Source: Burkholderia cepacia GG4
Lineage (GTDB): Bacteria > Pseudomonadota > Gammaproteobacteria > Burkholderiales > Burkholderiaceae
DNA length: 64,000 nt
Reading direction: 5' to 3'
Assembly (NCBI RefSeq): GCF_000292915.1
Contig: NC_018514.1
Coordinates: 2,418,001 to 2,482,000 of the forward strand
Shown: one piece after another, positions 44,961-53,485 of the stretch
Layout of the letters: each line of letters opens with the position of its first letter
Position numbering within the stretch: the stretch's first letter is position 1
Notes under the pieces: model-generated
Database searches by the model: none
What the model was told of the DNA's origin: nothing
The model's input: the letters and a program-made list of their open reading frames with translations, nothing else
Translations under genes and position numbers: made by a program

Positions 44961-45317
44961 TCAGAAGCTCGCGCCGCCGAGACCGTCGAGGCCCGGCGTG
45001 CGGAAGCTGATCAGGTCCTTGTGCCCGAGGCCGTTGTCGGCCAGGCTCTTCGCTGCATCGGGCGTCCACGGTTCGCCGGAGCGAAACCACTCGACGCGAT
45101 CCCAGTCGATCTTCGCGAAGTCGGGGTGATAGCCATAGATGGGCGGCAGCACCGTGTCGGCCAGCGCGCCGAACGGCATATCGGGCGGCAGCGGCAGGCA
45201 GAACGGCGCCGGGAACATCAGGTGGTCTTCCCAGCACACGTAGAGCAGCGGCGCCGGAAACTTCTCGACGGCATCCTTCATCGGGAAGTCGTAGGATTTG
45301 AGCGCGATGACGGCCAT
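44961..45317 (-). CDS. dmpO: Phenol hydroxylase gamma subunit
   Basis: 118 residues (AVIALKSYDFPMKDAVEKFP, then WEDHLMFPAPFCLPLPPDM), matching the DmpO/PhO gamma subunit of the (alpha-beta-gamma)2 hydroxylase. The gap to dmpN (74 bp) is the longest within the hydroxylase genes and contains an 8-bp hairpin (GGCCCGCG / CGCGGGCC, 45332-45363) that could tune mRNA stability or dmpO expression. Confidence 0.92.
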   Translation of the reverse strand: MAVIALKSYDFPMKDAVEKFPAPLLYVCWEDHLMFPAPFCLPLPPDMPFGALADTVLPPIYGYHPDFAKIDWDRVEWFRSGEPWTPDAAKSLADNGLGHKDLISFRTPGLDGLGGASF

Positions 45318-45391
45318 GTTTGTCTCCTGTCGGCCCGCGTTCGCGCAGTGGCGCGCGCGGGCCCTCTTCAAGGTTGCGTATCGGTTGCTTG

Positions 45392-46942
45392 TCAGTTGCT
45401 CGTGGCCTGGCCTCGCCATGCCGCGAAGTTCTTCTGGTCTTCGGAGCCGTCGAAATCGAGGTTGTCGCGGCCCATCTGCACCGCGTAGTAGTCGAGCACC
45501 GCGGCGAGCGGATCGAAGCCTTCCGCGCTCGGGTCCGCATCCGGCGGGAAGCAGTTGCCCTGATGGATCTGGTGTACCGGCAGCCACGCCTGCACGTATT
45601 TCTGCGGCTCGTGATCGAAGATTTCCTTGCAGTGATCGCTGCAGAAATGGAACCTGTTGCCGAGGTAGTTCGACTCGCGCGCGCCGATCTTCGTCGGGTT
45701 GCCGGGCTCGGTGAACAGCATCGGGATCTGACAGGTCTGGCACAGCATCGGCAGCGTCTTCATGTAGAAGCGGTTGCCGGCCGTCGCCTGCTCGCCCCAG
45801 TAGTCGAAGCGCGGACGGTAGTGGCGGTCGAACGAATCGGGATACTTCGCGGACAGCCACGCCAGCTCGTCTTCGGTCGGCACCCACGTGTGGAATGCCG
45901 AAGCCGCGTTGAAGCCGTAGAACGTCGACCAGGCCTGGTGGCTGATGTGGTCCTTGCCTTCGCACGCGTCCTGCCAGCCCTTCGGCTCGCGAATGCCGTA
46001 GCGCGCGAGGTCCTTGAACAGCGCGCCGCCGTTCTGCTCCGCGTACATCTCCCACGATTCGCGCCAGCTCATCACGCGCTTCGGCTGCATGTAGTCCATC
46101 ATCATCGCGACCAGCGTGAGCAGCCGGTAGCCGCGCCAGAACCACTTGTCGATCCAGCGCTGCACGATCGGCACGTTGTCCGGATCCTGTTCGAGCAGGA
46201 ACTTGATGCACTCGATGCCGAGCGTCATGTGGCGCGATTCGTCCGACTGCGCGGAGAACCCGAACGTGACGGTCGACATGTCGCCGTTGTAGGCGGCGCC
46301 CGACATGAACGGCACGAACAGCAGGTTCGTCAGCACGTATTCGAACGAGAAGCTGACCGCGGTCAGGAACTCGAACGGCCCCGACGAATAGGCATCCTCG
46401 AAGAACGACTTCGGCACCGACAGGTACCAGACGCGGTCGAACCAGTGGTTCGAGTGATGGAACCCGTTGAAGAACTTGTTGTACGTCGACATCGCGTGCG
46501 TTTCGGTCTGGTAGTGCCGCAGCTCGTCGATCGACTGCATCTGGCACGCGATGCGCGCGCCCTCGCCGGTGAAGTGCCGGCCGACGTGCGCGAAGCCGCG
46601 ATGCGCGAGATATTCGAGCGGCGTCACGCCCTGGATGAACAGCTTCAGCGCGTTGATGTAGCGAGCGTCGGTCACGCCGAGGAATGCGTTGTTCTGCGTG
46701 AACGCGTCGATCACCGCGTACAGCTTCTTTTCCTTCTCGCCCTGGTATTTCCAGTACGCATCCATCGTCAGGCGAAACGGGTCGACCCACTTGTCCCAGT
46801 CGTGGATCTTGATGCCCTCGTAGCGGTCGTACGGGAAGACCTTGTCCATCGGCTGGTAGGTCGTCTCCCAGCCGAGGCCGCGCGTCATTGCCGCGTAGCG
46901 ATCCTTCAGGCCGAGCTTTTTCTTGAGCGTTGGCGTGTCCAT
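45392..46942 (-). CDS. dmpN: Phenol hydroxylase alpha subunit, di-iron
   Basis: 516 residues. All six di-iron ligands are placed as in toluene/phenol monooxygenases: Glu110, Glu140 and His143 (SIDELRHYQTE), Glu201 (SFSFEYVLTN), Glu235 and His238 (SDESRHMTLG). It inserts one oxygen atom into phenol to make catechol. The C-terminal region has the usual Cys-containing segments (MLCQTCQIPM). The ATG at 46942 begins the conserved MDTPTLKKKLGLKDRYA. Confidence 0.96.
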   Translation of the reverse strand: MDTPTLKKKLGLKDRYAAMTRGLGWETTYQPMDKVFPYDRYEGIKIHDWDKWVDPFRLTMDAYWKYQGEKEKKLYAVIDAFTQNNAFLGVTDARYINALKLFIQGVTPLEYLAHRGFAHVGRHFTGEGARIACQMQSIDELRHYQTETHAMSTYNKFFNGFHHSNHWFDRVWYLSVPKSFFEDAYSSGPFEFLTAVSFSFEYVLTNLLFVPFMSGAAYNGDMSTVTFGFSAQSDESRHMTLGIECIKFLLEQDPDNVPIVQRWIDKWFWRGYRLLTLVAMMMDYMQPKRVMSWRESWEMYAEQNGGALFKDLARYGIREPKGWQDACEGKDHISHQAWSTFYGFNAASAFHTWVPTEDELAWLSAKYPDSFDRHYRPRFDYWGEQATAGNRFYMKTLPMLCQTCQIPMLFTEPGNPTKIGARESNYLGNRFHFCSDHCKEIFDHEPQKYVQAWLPVHQIHQGNCFPPDADPSAEGFDPLAAVLDYYAVQMGRDNLDFDGSEDQKNFAAWRGQATSN

Positions 46943-46980
46943 GCGTGTCTCCGGTGTTGTCGGTGCGCGTTGCGCGGCGT

Positions 46981-47250
46981 TCAGTGCGACCAGCTCAGCG
47001 TGAACTGGTCGTCGTCCTCGTCGATGCGGCCGGACAGCGTGATCAGGTTCACCTGAAGCTGCTGCAGGTCGAAGCGCGTGCCGGTCAGTTCCTCGATCGT
47101 TTCGCGGCGGATCGTCAGCCGGTCGGGCGCGTCGATCTTGACCATCCCGGGCGATTCGACCACCACCGCGCGCGGGTTGTCGGCGACGATCGCGTCGACG
47201 ATCGGTCTGGACTCCTCATTGGCCTGAAAGGCGATGAATACGTTGGACAT
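46981..47250 (-). CDS. dmpM: Phenol hydroxylase regulatory (coupling) protein
   Basis: 89 residues (SNVFIAFQANEESRPIVDAI, then VVVESPGMVKIDAPDRLTIRR), the cofactor-free effector that binds the hydroxylase and couples NADH use to oxygenation. AAGGAAAG precedes the ATG. It sits between dmpL and dmpN in the standard order. Confidence 0.94.
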   Translation of the reverse strand: MSNVFIAFQANEESRPIVDAIVADNPRAVVVESPGMVKIDAPDRLTIRRETIEELTGTRFDLQQLQVNLITLSGRIDEDDDQFTLSWSH

Positions 47251-47288
47251 TGCTGGCTTTCCTTGGGTTGTGAGGTGACTGCCCGTCG

Positions 47289-48284
47289 TCAGAGTGCGAT
47301 GCCGAGCTTGACGACGCGCGCATGGAATTGCTCGCGCACTTCGTCGAGCGCAGCCCGGCCCGCGTCCTGCAGCGCGTGCGCCGCGACCGGTGCGAGCGCC
47401 GCGTCGGCCCGCGCGGACCAGTCGCGGGTCCAGCGTGCGAGCAGCGCGCGGTTGTCGTCGGATTCGGCGGCCATGGTCTTCACCACCGCGTCGATCCAGC
47501 GGTTCGATTCGGCGTGCCATTCCGGCATGAACGCGGTCAGCATCGCGACCGCCGAGCCGCCCGCGAGCGCGATCCGTTCGTCGACGAAGCGGTCGTAGAC
47601 GAGCGGATACAGCAAGCCGTCGAGCGCGAGGTTCTGCGCGACGAACAGCTCGACCGGGTCGGTCACGACCAGCGTGTCCTCGACGTAGCGGCGCAGCGGC
47701 TGCCATGCGGCGTCGCCGGTCCAGGTCGCCTTGGCCGCGTCGAGCACGTCGGGCTCGGCCATCGCGAGCGCGAGACGCGTCAGGTACTGCGCGACGCCGA
47801 GGTTGTCCATCGCATGGAACATCGCGGGCGCCGTGAACGCGGTGCCGTAGCCGAGCGCGCAGATCTGCGCGTTGTTCATGTTCGCGCCCCACGCGACATG
47901 GCGCAGCGGCACCAGCACGTCGAGCGCCTGCGCGACCACGTCGTCGCGCATCAGGCCGATCATCCGGCGCGATTCGACGAACTCGAAGTTCGACTCCATC
48001 GCATCCTGCTGGCGCGCCCGCGTCGTCGCCCACGACGCGTAGTAGAACTGGCGCGGGTCCTTCAATGCGTACCAGTTCGCCATCCGGATCGCCGAGCGCG
48101 ACGGATCGAAGATCTCGTGGTCCGGATCCCAGGTCGGGCGGTAATGGAAGTTCGCCTGGGGCTGCGCGCCCATCATGCCTTCCTGGTAGCGCGTCGCCGT
48201 CTTGTCGCCGCCGATGTTCTGCGCGACATGCGCAAAGGTGTGCCGGAGCGGCTTGATGTCGACTGTCTTCAGCTCGATGGTCAC
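47289..48284 (-). CDS. dmpL: Phenol hydroxylase beta subunit
   Basis: 331 residues from a GTG start at 48284 with GAGGAG seven bases upstream; the protein then begins TIELKTVDIKPLRHTFAHVA. It is the non-catalytic ferritin-like partner of DmpN (YYASWATTRARQQDAMESNF; WGANMNNAQICALGYGTAF). The frame is open further upstream, but that stretch overlaps dmpK and is not protein-like. Confidence 0.94.
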   Translation of the reverse strand: MTIELKTVDIKPLRHTFAHVAQNIGGDKTATRYQEGMMGAQPQANFHYRPTWDPDHEIFDPSRSAIRMANWYALKDPRQFYYASWATTRARQQDAMESNFEFVESRRMIGLMRDDVVAQALDVLVPLRHVAWGANMNNAQICALGYGTAFTAPAMFHAMDNLGVAQYLTRLALAMAEPDVLDAAKATWTGDAAWQPLRRYVEDTLVVTDPVELFVAQNLALDGLLYPLVYDRFVDERIALAGGSAVAMLTAFMPEWHAESNRWIDAVVKTMAAESDDNRALLARWTRDWSARADAALAPVAAHALQDAGRAALDEVREQFHARVVKLGIAL

Positions 48285-48300
48285 TTCTTGCTCCTCAAGG

Positions 48301-48513
48301 TCATGGGTTCGCTTCGACGTCCAGCCGCGTGACCTGCTGTTCGCGGCAGAACGCATCGAAGGCGGCAGGAGACAACGTCAGCTCGACGAACAGGTCCGGC
48401 GCGCCGCCGAGCGAAAACTCGAATTCGACGAAGCCGCGCACGTTCGTGCCGGTCACGCGGACGCACTTGCGGCCGGGGTCGAGCGGGGGAAGATCGGTCG
48501 GGTGCTGATTCAT
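48301..48513 (-). CDS. dmpK: Phenol hydroxylase assembly protein
   Basis: 70 residues (DPGRKCVRVTGTNVRGFVEF, ending QVTRLDVEANP), matching DmpK/PhK, which inserts iron into or assembles the hydroxylase. First gene of the operon. GGAGG stands about 10 bases before the ATG at 48513. An earlier in-frame ATG at 48531 coincides with the predicted transcript start, so it is less likely. Confidence 0.92.
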   Translation of the reverse strand: MNQHPTDLPPLDPGRKCVRVTGTNVRGFVEFEFSLGGAPDLFVELTLSPAAFDAFCREQQVTRLDVEANP

Positions 48514-48543
48514 GATCGGTGTCGCCTCCATGCCGACCTTCAA

Positions 48544-48559
48544 TGCAGCATCCGTGCCA
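48544..48559 (-). promoter_or_regulatory. Sigma-54 promoter of the phenol operon
   Basis: Minus-strand TGGCACGGATGCTGCA: the -24 GG (48558-48557) and -12 GC (48546-48545) are separated by ten bases, and TGGCACG is a perfect -24 element. RNA should start near 48533, about 20 bases before dmpK. The divergent sigma-54 activator and the upstream palindromes complete a Po-type promoter. Confidence 0.88.
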
Positions 48560-48700
48560 CGTTCGGCTGGGCACGCAAAAAATCTCGATAATTCAGGGAA
48601 AGCCCTGACGCGAAGTTCAAATTCGCGATCCACAATGGCGGTTAACCAGAACGGAAAACGCACGCCGGCGAGCACGCTAAACCCCATAACCGGCGGACCT

Positions 48701-48749
48701 TTTCATCATTTGAGCAACCCACTCGAGCGCATTTGATGAAATGAGCAAA
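48701..48749. promoter_or_regulatory. Paired upstream activating sequences for DmpR
   Basis: Two related imperfect palindromes, TTTCATCATTTGAGCAA (48701-48717) and TTTGATGAAATGAGCAAA (48732-48749), share the TGAGCAA half-site. Their centres are about 31 bp apart, three helical turns. They lie about 170-215 bp upstream of the predicted operon start, a little further than the UASs of Pseudomonas Po. They are also within 120 bp of the dmpR start, so autoregulation is possible. Confidence 0.75.
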
Positions 48750-48817
48750 CCGATCGACCCGCCGGCACCCCGACGGCGAAAAATTTGAAAATCACGAGAA
48801 ATCTCGATGGAGGAGAC

Positions 48818-50506
48818 ATGACGCGGCCCAGCCTGCCCCCTTTGCCGCCGGACACCGACCTGCGCAAGCTGATCCATTTTTCGGCGCGCGACGGTCGCAT
48901 CTGGCTGGCCGGACAGCGAATGGTGCTGCTGCATGCCGGCGCGCTGGCGACGCTGCGCCAGGAGCTGATGGAAAGCGTCGGACCGGCGCAGACGCGGCGT
49001 TTCTTCACGCGGGTCGGCTTCGCCGCCGGCGAACGAGACGCGGCGCTGGCCCGCGAGATCCGCAGCGGCGCATCGCTGTTCGACATGTTTCATGTCGGCC
49101 CGCAACTGCACATGCTCGAAGGCGCCGCGCAGGTCATCCCGTTGCGTTTCGAAGCCGATCCCGCGACCGGCGCGTTCTATTGCGAATACCGCTGGGAACA
49201 TTCATGGGAAGCCGACGTGCACCACCGCACGTTCGGGCCGCAGCCCGAACCCGTGTGCTGGATGCTGATCGGTTATGCGACCGGCTACACCAGCGCCTTC
49301 ATCGGCCGGACGATCCTGTTCAAGGAAACGGCCTGCGCGGGCATGCACGACGCGCACTGCACGATCGTCGGCAAGCCGGCGGACGAATGGCCCGACGCGG
49401 AAGAAATCTCGTCGTGGTTCAAGGCCGACTCGCTGATCAACACGATCCGCGATCTGCAGACCGAAGTCGAATCGCTGCGCTTCGAGATGACGCCCGACGA
49501 CGGCCGAACCCGGCTCGTCGGACGCTCCGATGCGTTTCGCACGGCCTATGCGTTGCTGGAGACGGCCGCACCGACCAAGGTCGCGGTCCTGCTCACCGGA
49601 GAAACGGGGGTCGGCAAGGAACGCTTCGCACGTGCGCTGCATAGCCTCAGCCCGCGCGCGGCGAAGCCGTTCGTCGCGATCAACTGCGCGGCCATTCCGC
49701 ATGCGTTGATCGAGTCCGAACTGTTCGGTGCGGAGAAAGGTGCGTTCACGGGCTCGCAGGCCGCGCGCGCCGGGCGCTTCGAGCGCGCAGACGGCGGCAC
49801 GCTGTTTCTCGACGAGATCGGCGAGTTACCGCTCGACGTCCAGGCGAAGCTGCTGCGCGTGCTGCAGGAGGGCGAGGTCGAGCGGCTCGGCGCGACCGAC
49901 GGCCGGAAGGTGGACGTCCGGGTCGTCGCGGCGACCAACCGCGATCTCGAACAGGCCGTGCGCGACGGCACGTTTCGCGCAGACCTCTATTACCGGATCA
50001 ACGTCTACCCGGTGCTGATTCCGCCGCTGCGCGACCGGCAGGACGATATCGCGCCGCTCGCCGACGCGATGCTCGAACGCTTCGCGGCGCTGCACGGCAA
50101 GCCGGCGCCGACGCTCACCGACTACGCCTACGACGCGCTGCGCTGCTACCGCTGGCCCGGCAACGTGCGCGAGCTCGAGAACCTGATCGAGCGCGCGGTG
50201 ATCCTGTCGCGCCCGAACCGACCCGTCGACGCGAAGGATCTGTTCCCCGGTGTCGGCTCGCCCGGCGGCGCAACGGTCGACCGGGCCGGACTGATCCGGC
50301 CGGCGGCCGCGATGTCGATCGACTGCGGGACCCTCCTCGACCAGCTGCAGGGCGGCGGCGGGCTCGACGGCCTCGAGCGTGCGCTGCTGCACGAAGCCGT
50401 CGACCGCGCGAACGGCAACCTGTCGGCCGCCGCGCGCCTGCTCGGCCTGACGCGCGCGCAGCTCAGCTATCGCCTCAATCGCAAACAGGATCAGGAGGAC
50501 GCGTGA
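48818..50506 (+). CDS. dmpR: Phenol-responsive sigma-54 activator, DmpR/MopR type
   Basis: 562 residues. Sensor domain (1-210) keeps the DmpR phenol-pocket pair His98 and Trp126 and the zinc set Cys147, Glu170, Cys173, Cys181, all at the DmpR spacing. A linker is followed by the AAA+ domain: Walker A GETGVGKE (261-268), the sigma-54 contact loop GAFTGS, Walker B FLDEIGEL and arginine fingers. A Fis-type HTH ends the protein (GNLSAAARLLGLTRAQLSYRL). GGAGGAGAC precedes the ATG at 48818. It should activate the divergent phenol operon. Confidence 0.95.
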   Translation: MTRPSLPPLPPDTDLRKLIHFSARDGRIWLAGQRMVLLHAGALATLRQELMESVGPAQTRRFFTRVGFAAGERDAALAREIRSGASLFDMFHVGPQLHMLEGAAQVIPLRFEADPATGAFYCEYRWEHSWEADVHHRTFGPQPEPVCWMLIGYATGYTSAFIGRTILFKETACAGMHDAHCTIVGKPADEWPDAEEISSWFKADSLINTIRDLQTEVESLRFEMTPDDGRTRLVGRSDAFRTAYALLETAAPTKVAVLLTGETGVGKERFARALHSLSPRAAKPFVAINCAAIPHALIESELFGAEKGAFTGSQAARAGRFERADGGTLFLDEIGELPLDVQAKLLRVLQEGEVERLGATDGRKVDVRVVAATNRDLEQAVRDGTFRADLYYRINVYPVLIPPLRDRQDDIAPLADAMLERFAALHGKPAPTLTDYAYDALRCYRWPGNVRELENLIERAVILSRPNRPVDAKDLFPGVGSPGGATVDRAGLIRPAAAMSIDCGTLLDQLQGGGGLDGLERALLHEAVDRANGNLSAAARLLGLTRAQLSYRLNRKQDQEDA

Positions 50507-50507
50507 C

Positions 50508-51248
50508 ATGAACACCATCCTGCCCGCGCATCCGTTCGACGACCCGCTGCCGGCGCACGAGCCGGCCGCCGACGATGCGGCCGAACCGCATGCCCGCACG
50601 CTCAGTGAGCACGCGTATCACCAGCTCAGGCAACACATCATCGAGGGGCATTACCCGCCAGGCGCGAAACTGCGCGTCGAGCACCTGAAGGACGTGTACG
50701 GCGTCGGCGCGGGCACGTTGCGCGAGGCGCTCACGCGGCTCGTCAGCGACGCGCTGGTCGTGGCCGAAGGGCAGCGCGGATTCCGCGTCACGCCGATGTC
50801 GGTCGACGACCTGGAAGCGATCACGCGGCTGCGCATCCATATCGAGGTCGATGCGCTGCGCGAGTCCGTGCGGCGCGGCGACGACGCGTGGGCGCAGCGC
50901 GTGCGCCAGAGCTTCGACCAGTTGTCGGCCTGGGAGCGGCCGGTGTCCATCGAGAACCGGGCCGCGTGGGAAGCGTGCAACCGGCGCTTTCACGAAGCAC
51001 TGATCTCGGCCGCCGCGACACCGTGGACCTATCTGATCCTGCGCATGCTGTCGCAGCAAAGCGAACGCTACCGGCGCGTGTGCATCGGGCTCAGCGATTC
51101 GAAGCGCGACGTGCATGCGGAACACACGTGCCTGTTCGAGGCCGCGATGCGCCGCGCCGATGCGCGCGCCGCGCTCGCACTCGAAGACCATATCGGCGCG
51201 ACGCTCGCCGTGGTGCGCAATGCGCCGCCCGGCACGTTGCCGTTCTAG
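50508..51248 (+). CDS. GntR/FadR-type regulator, AphS-like candidate repressor
   Basis: 246 residues. GntR winged helix (LSEHAYHQLRQHIIEGHYPPGAKL, GVGAGTLREALTRLVSDALV) and an FCD effector domain (LRIHIEVDALRESVRRGDD ... NRRFHEALISAAATPWTYLIL) with metal-binding Asp/His residues. The ATG comes one base after the dmpR stop, so it is co-transcribed with dmpR. In Comamonas a GntR protein, AphS, represses the phenol operon; this gene is the natural counterpart, though its target is not shown here. Confidence 0.88.
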   Translation: MNTILPAHPFDDPLPAHEPAADDAAEPHARTLSEHAYHQLRQHIIEGHYPPGAKLRVEHLKDVYGVGAGTLREALTRLVSDALVVAEGQRGFRVTPMSVDDLEAITRLRIHIEVDALRESVRRGDDAWAQRVRQSFDQLSAWERPVSIENRAAWEACNRRFHEALISAAATPWTYLILRMLSQQSERYRRVCIGLSDSKRDVHAEHTCLFEAAMRRADARAALALEDHIGATLAVVRNAPPGTLPF

Positions 51249-51261
51249 CGCAACGGTGCGC

Positions 51262-52086
51262 TCACGCCAGTTCGGGATACCCGTGTGCGGCCGCGTCTCG
51301 CGCGAAGCGGGCGATCGTGTCGTACGCGCCCGGCGGCAGCCGCTCGAACCCCTTCAGCCGCAGTGCGATCGCCCGTTGCGCATCGGCTGCCAGCGCGTGC
51401 TCGAGCGCATCCTGCAACGCGCCCACCAGCCTGCTGTCGAGCGCCTTCGACGCAATCAACGGCAACCCCGGCGCCGACGCCGTCATGCCGATGGTCCGGA
51501 TGTCGTTCAACAGCTCGGGTAGCGCATCGCGCACGTACGCGAACGTCACGCAGTCGATCGCCGCGCAATCGGCGTCGCCGGCCGCGAGCGCACGCAGCAC
51601 GTTCAGGTGCGAGCCGAACGGCACGACCGAACGGAAGAATCGTCCGTCATGCGCATGCGGCGCGGCCGCATGCCGGAACGCGTTCATCCCGCTGTGCGAA
51701 TCGTCGCTGTTGAACGCGGCGCGCAGCCCGCGACAGGCGGCCAGCGTCGTCGCACCGCCCGCATGGACGCGTGCCGATACGACTAGCACGCTGCGGTAGT
51801 GCGCACCGTCGCAACCGGACGCATCGAAGGCCGGCGTCGCGATCAATTGCACGGTATCGCGCAAGCCAAGCATCCGGTACGGATAGCCGCACGTCTGTGA
51901 CAGCAGCAGGTCGTCGCGCCGCCACAGCGTGTGCAGATCGCCGAACGGCTCGTCGAGCAGCGCGACGCCGGCAGGCCCGCCGGTGCGCGCGAACGCATCG
52001 ACCGTGTCATGCAGCAACGCGCGCCACAGTGCGGCGTGGCGCGGCGTCACGTTGTACATCGGCAGTCCGGCGATCCATGGGCTCAT
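51262..52086 (-). CDS. PhnD-like periplasmic binding protein, no signal peptide seen
   Basis: 274 residues. Type-2 periplasmic-binding fold of the PhnD/SsuA-like kind (TCGYPYRMLGLRDTVQLIATP; HYRSVLVVSARVHAGGATTLA; AFNSDDSHSGMNAFR; AIDCVTFAYVRDALPEL). Relatives bind phosphonate, phosphite or sulfonates. Unlike exported ones, the chosen N-terminus (MSPWIAGLPMYNVTPRHAA) has no signal peptide, so it may be cytoplasmic or its start may be wrong. It is isolated, convergent with the GntR gene. Confidence 0.75.
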   Translation of the reverse strand: MSPWIAGLPMYNVTPRHAALWRALLHDTVDAFARTGGPAGVALLDEPFGDLHTLWRRDDLLLSQTCGYPYRMLGLRDTVQLIATPAFDASGCDGAHYRSVLVVSARVHAGGATTLAACRGLRAAFNSDDSHSGMNAFRHAAAPHAHDGRFFRSVVPFGSHLNVLRALAAGDADCAAIDCVTFAYVRDALPELLNDIRTIGMTASAPGLPLIASKALDSRLVGALQDALEHALAADAQRAIALRLKGFERLPPGAYDTIARFARDAAAHGYPELA

Positions 52087-52150
52087 GCGGGCATTCTACT
52101 CAGCGGTGGTGCCTCGGAGGAAGCTGGTTCTATCGCGCCTTGGTGCCTTG

Positions 52151-52227
52151 GCAGGTGGCGGGTGGCGGGTGGCGAGCTGTGGGCCGTGGGCTGTGGGCTG
52201 CGGGGTGCGGGGTGCGGGGTGCGGGGG
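52151..52227. repeat. Low-complexity G-rich repeat tract
   Basis: Direct 7-bp units of three related kinds follow one another: GGTGGCG (three), then GTGGGCT-like, then GGGGTGC (three). It lies in the 346-bp gene-free gap 52087-52432 and is a likely slippage or strain-typing site. Confidence 0.8.
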
Positions 52228-52235
52228 TAGCCAAT

Positions 52236-52260
52236 GCTTATCGGCCTCGCAGCGATAAGC
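52236..52260. promoter_or_regulatory. Perfect palindrome upstream of the desaturase
   Basis: GCTTATCG (52236-52243) and CGATAAGC (52253-52260) with a nine-base spacer, in the AT-richer end of the gap before the desaturase gene. Size and position suit an operator; no known consensus is recognised. Confidence 0.45.
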
Positions 52261-52432
52261 AAATGCGAATTGCTTGGTTAGCCTGACGATGCATCCCGAT
52301 TAGCGTTCCAGTGTCGCGATCCTTTTTGGCAAGCCGCGACGCCTGTCGGCCAACCGCATCGCGTCCCGCACCGGAGCGTGACCGTCCGCTACCGTATCAC
52401 CCGTATCGCCTGTTTCATCCCGCCCCAGCACC

Positions 52433-53458
52433 ATGGCCGAATACTTCGACGTCGACCACGCACGCGCGATCGCCGCGCTCGACGCCCGCTTCACCGCCCG
52501 CACCGAGTGGCCGACCTGGCTGCTGGTCGCCGCGATCTACGGCGGCTGGCTCGCCGTGCTGCTGCTCGTGCGTGCGGAGCACCTGTCGCTCGCGGCCGCG
52601 ACGCCGCCGTTGATCCTGCTCGGCGCGTGGCATATGTCGCTGCAGCATGAACTGCTGCACGGCCATCCGACGCGCTCCGCGTTCGTGAACCGGCTGCTCG
52701 GCTATCCGCCGTTGACGATCTGGTATCCGTACACGCTGTATCGCGACACGCACCTGGATCATCACCGCGACGAGGACCTGACCGTACCGGGCGTCGACCC
52801 CGAATCGAACTACGTATCGCATGATCAGTGGGCGCGGTTGCCACGCTGGCTTCGCGCGCTGACGGTTGCGCGCACAACCTTCATCGGGCGCCTGGTGTTC
52901 GGACCGACGACGAGTATCGCCGCGATGTTCGCCGACGCGTTCCGTGCGTTCCGGCACGGCGATTTTCGCTATCTGCCGATGTGGGGAACGCACGCCGCCT
53001 GCGCGGTCGCGCTGCTCGCGTGGCTGCAGTGGGCGATCGGCGTGCCGTGGTGGTACTACCTGCTGGCGGTCACGTGGCCCGCGCTGTCGCTCGCCATGAT
53101 CCGCTCGCTGTACGAGCACCGCGCCGCCCCGCATCCGAAGGCGCGCATCGTGATCAACGAAGCCGGCTTCGCGATGCGGCTGCTGTACCTGAACAACAAC
53201 TATCACCTCGTCCATCACGACCTGCCGAAGCTGCCGTGGTACGACCTGCCACGCGCATACCGGGTGCGGCGCGACGCGTATGCGGAGAAATGCGGCGGCT
53301 TCGTGATTCGCGGCGGGTATCGCGAGTTGCTGGCGCGTCATGCATGGACGCCGACCGACACGCCCGTGCATCCGTTCGACCAGGGCACGGCATCGCTGTC
53401 GACGGGGAGTGGCGCGAAGGTGGCCACGGTCGGCGGCTATCTTCAGATCAGTACGTGA
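52433..53458 (+). CDS. Fatty-acid desaturase-like membrane di-iron protein
   Basis: 341 residues with four or more membrane segments and the three His boxes of acyl-lipid desaturases and hydroxylases (HELLHGH; HLDHH; HLVHH near the C-terminus). It should introduce a double bond or a hydroxyl into an acyl chain or similar hydrophobic substrate, using oxygen. The ATG at 52433 starts MAEYFDVDHARAI. It is convergent with a LysR gene and has no clear partner. Confidence 0.88.
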   Translation: MAEYFDVDHARAIAALDARFTARTEWPTWLLVAAIYGGWLAVLLLVRAEHLSLAAATPPLILLGAWHMSLQHELLHGHPTRSAFVNRLLGYPPLTIWYPYTLYRDTHLDHHRDEDLTVPGVDPESNYVSHDQWARLPRWLRALTVARTTFIGRLVFGPTTSIAAMFADAFRAFRHGDFRYLPMWGTHAACAVALLAWLQWAIGVPWWYYLLAVTWPALSLAMIRSLYEHRAAPHPKARIVINEAGFAMRLLYLNNNYHLVHHDLPKLPWYDLPRAYRVRRDAYAEKCGGFVIRGGYRELLARHAWTPTDTPVHPFDQGTASLSTGSGAKVATVGGYLQIST

Positions 53459-53485
53459 CGGCTCGCCGAGCCCGCATCGCCCACG

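Noticed and set aside
51262..52086. Idea that the PhnD-like gene starts a phosphonate transport operon
   Set aside because: No permease or ATPase gene follows and no signal peptide is seen, so only the fold is claimed.
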